Shown here: positions 25,439 to 25,722 of the stretch, in pieces
How positions within the stretch are numbered: position 1 is the stretch's first letter
How the letters are laid out: every line of letters begins with the position of its first letter
Assembly (NCBI GenBank): GCA_003427395.1
Contig: BFEA01000503.1
Location: 46,535 to 72,256, forward strand
Origin: Chara braunii
Lineage: Eukaryota > Streptophyta > Charophyceae > Charales > Characeae
Direction: 5' to 3'
Length of the DNA stretch: 25,722 nucleotides
Notes under the pieces: generated by a model
The model's input: the letters and a program-made list of their open reading frames with translations, nothing else
The model's database searches: none
What the model was told of the DNA's origin: nothing
Program-made: the position numbers and the translations under genes

Positions 25439-25713
25439 ATGATAGATAGACAAGGAGGGGTCGGGTCTGTGGAGCATGGAAAAAGTGGCGGCACAGGCAA
25501 TCACTGTCGGACAGAGGGGCAGCGGAGCTTGTAAACAATAGCAGAGATCTGGCGCCGGGTGCAAGGTGAAGAGGCTCCTGCCCTTGGCTTTCATGGTGGT
25601 CCAACAGTATTATGCCTTCCAGCATTTGTTGCCAAAAGAGAGACACATCAGACTTACCTGCTCAGTCAATCCCCTGGGATACAGGGTAATCAAGGCTGGC
25701 AGGCCTCACACAC
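25439..25713 (+). other. 3'UTR of LINE copy 2
   Basis: Noncoding tail of about 275 bases. It contains ATCTGGCGCC (25547-25556) followed 18 bases on by GGTGAAGAGG (25565-25574), both shared with the copy 1 3'UTR in the same order. A minus-strand CAG|GTAAGT consensus lies at 25652-25660. Confidence 0.65.
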
Positions 25714-25722
25714 AAAAAAAAA
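25714..25722 (+). repeat. Poly(A) tract, cut by window end
   Basis: At least nine A after CTCACACAC at the last bases of the window, the expected position for the tail of LINE copy 2. Confidence 0.75.

Larger units (their letters stand above)
20890..25722 (+). mobile_element. LINE (non-LTR retrotransposon) copy 2, near-complete ORF2
   Basis: About 4.8 kb with the order APE endonuclease, reverse transcriptase, zf-RVT zinc knuckle, C-terminal region, 3'UTR and the start of a poly(A) tract that runs out of the window. Layout and motifs fit plant L1-like LINEs. It is GC-richer than copy 1 and better preserved, but frameshifts at about 22165 and 23441 and several stop codons show it is not autonomous. 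No ORF1 was found upstream. Confidence 0.88.

Noticed and set aside
1-25722. CRISPR array or bacterial defence system
   Set aside because: No regularly spaced identical repeats with unique spacers and no operon-like ORFs; tandem arrays here have no spacers.

Overview
The window looks like repeat-dominated nuclear DNA of a green-lineage eukaryote (land plant or streptophyte/green alga). The reasons are non-LTR retrotransposons whose ORF2 carries APE endonuclease, reverse transcriptase and a plant-type zf-RVT zinc knuckle, an interstitial TTTAGGG (plant-type) telomere-like repeat, a very high density of microsatellites, splice-type signals, poly(A) tails, and no operons or ribosome binding sites. 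The lineage is an inference; no host gene could be named with confidence, and no tRNA, rRNA or CRISPR array was seen.

Layout. (1) 1-3.2 kb: an AG microsatellite at the left edge, with a splice-donor-like site beside it on the minus strand, then DNA without recognisable genes. (2) 3.25-3.78 kb: a higher-order tandem array of ~162-bp units, each made of three related GATAAGG-type subunits that can fold into hairpins. (3) 4.08-5.07 kb: telomere-like repeat, TAA microsatellite, a strict 20-bp minisatellite and an 18-bp minisatellite. (4) 5.6-11.3 kb: a mosaic of dispersed modules. It has three copies of a ~230-260-bp repeat, two copies of an inverted-repeat hairpin with a compensatory stem change, an ~85-bp purine-rich duplication, and a series of CAG|GTAAGT-type donors each followed by CT/CA tracts. 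At least two stretches look like small exons. This is the part most likely to hold an undescribed gene or repeat system. (5) 11.3-14.2 kb: little recognisable content, two palindromes, a possible tRNA-derived SINE fragment, and a polyadenylated retroposon 3' end. (6) 14.2-15.8 kb: a frameshifted ORF fragment, a 62-bp tandem array split by an A tract, a 130-bp imperfect palindrome and a poly-T tract. (7) 15.84-18.83 kb: LINE copy 1, 5'-truncated inside the RT domain, with poly(A) tail and a short candidate target-site duplication. (8) 18.8-20.9 kb: no firm gene; one small Cys-rich minus-strand ORF. (9) 20.89 kb to the end: LINE copy 2, a nearly full ORF2 (APE, RT, zf-RVT) with nonsense and frameshift lesions, an intact 483-codon 3' part, a 3'UTR and the start of a poly(A) tract.

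The two LINE copies are diverged relatives in the same orientation and share the protein architecture and a 3'UTR motif. Both are dead. Many of their premature stops fall on tryptophan codons that the other copy keeps, which suggests G-to-A (deamination-type) decay. Everything said about splicing, mobility or structure outside the LINEs is inference from sequence patterns alone.
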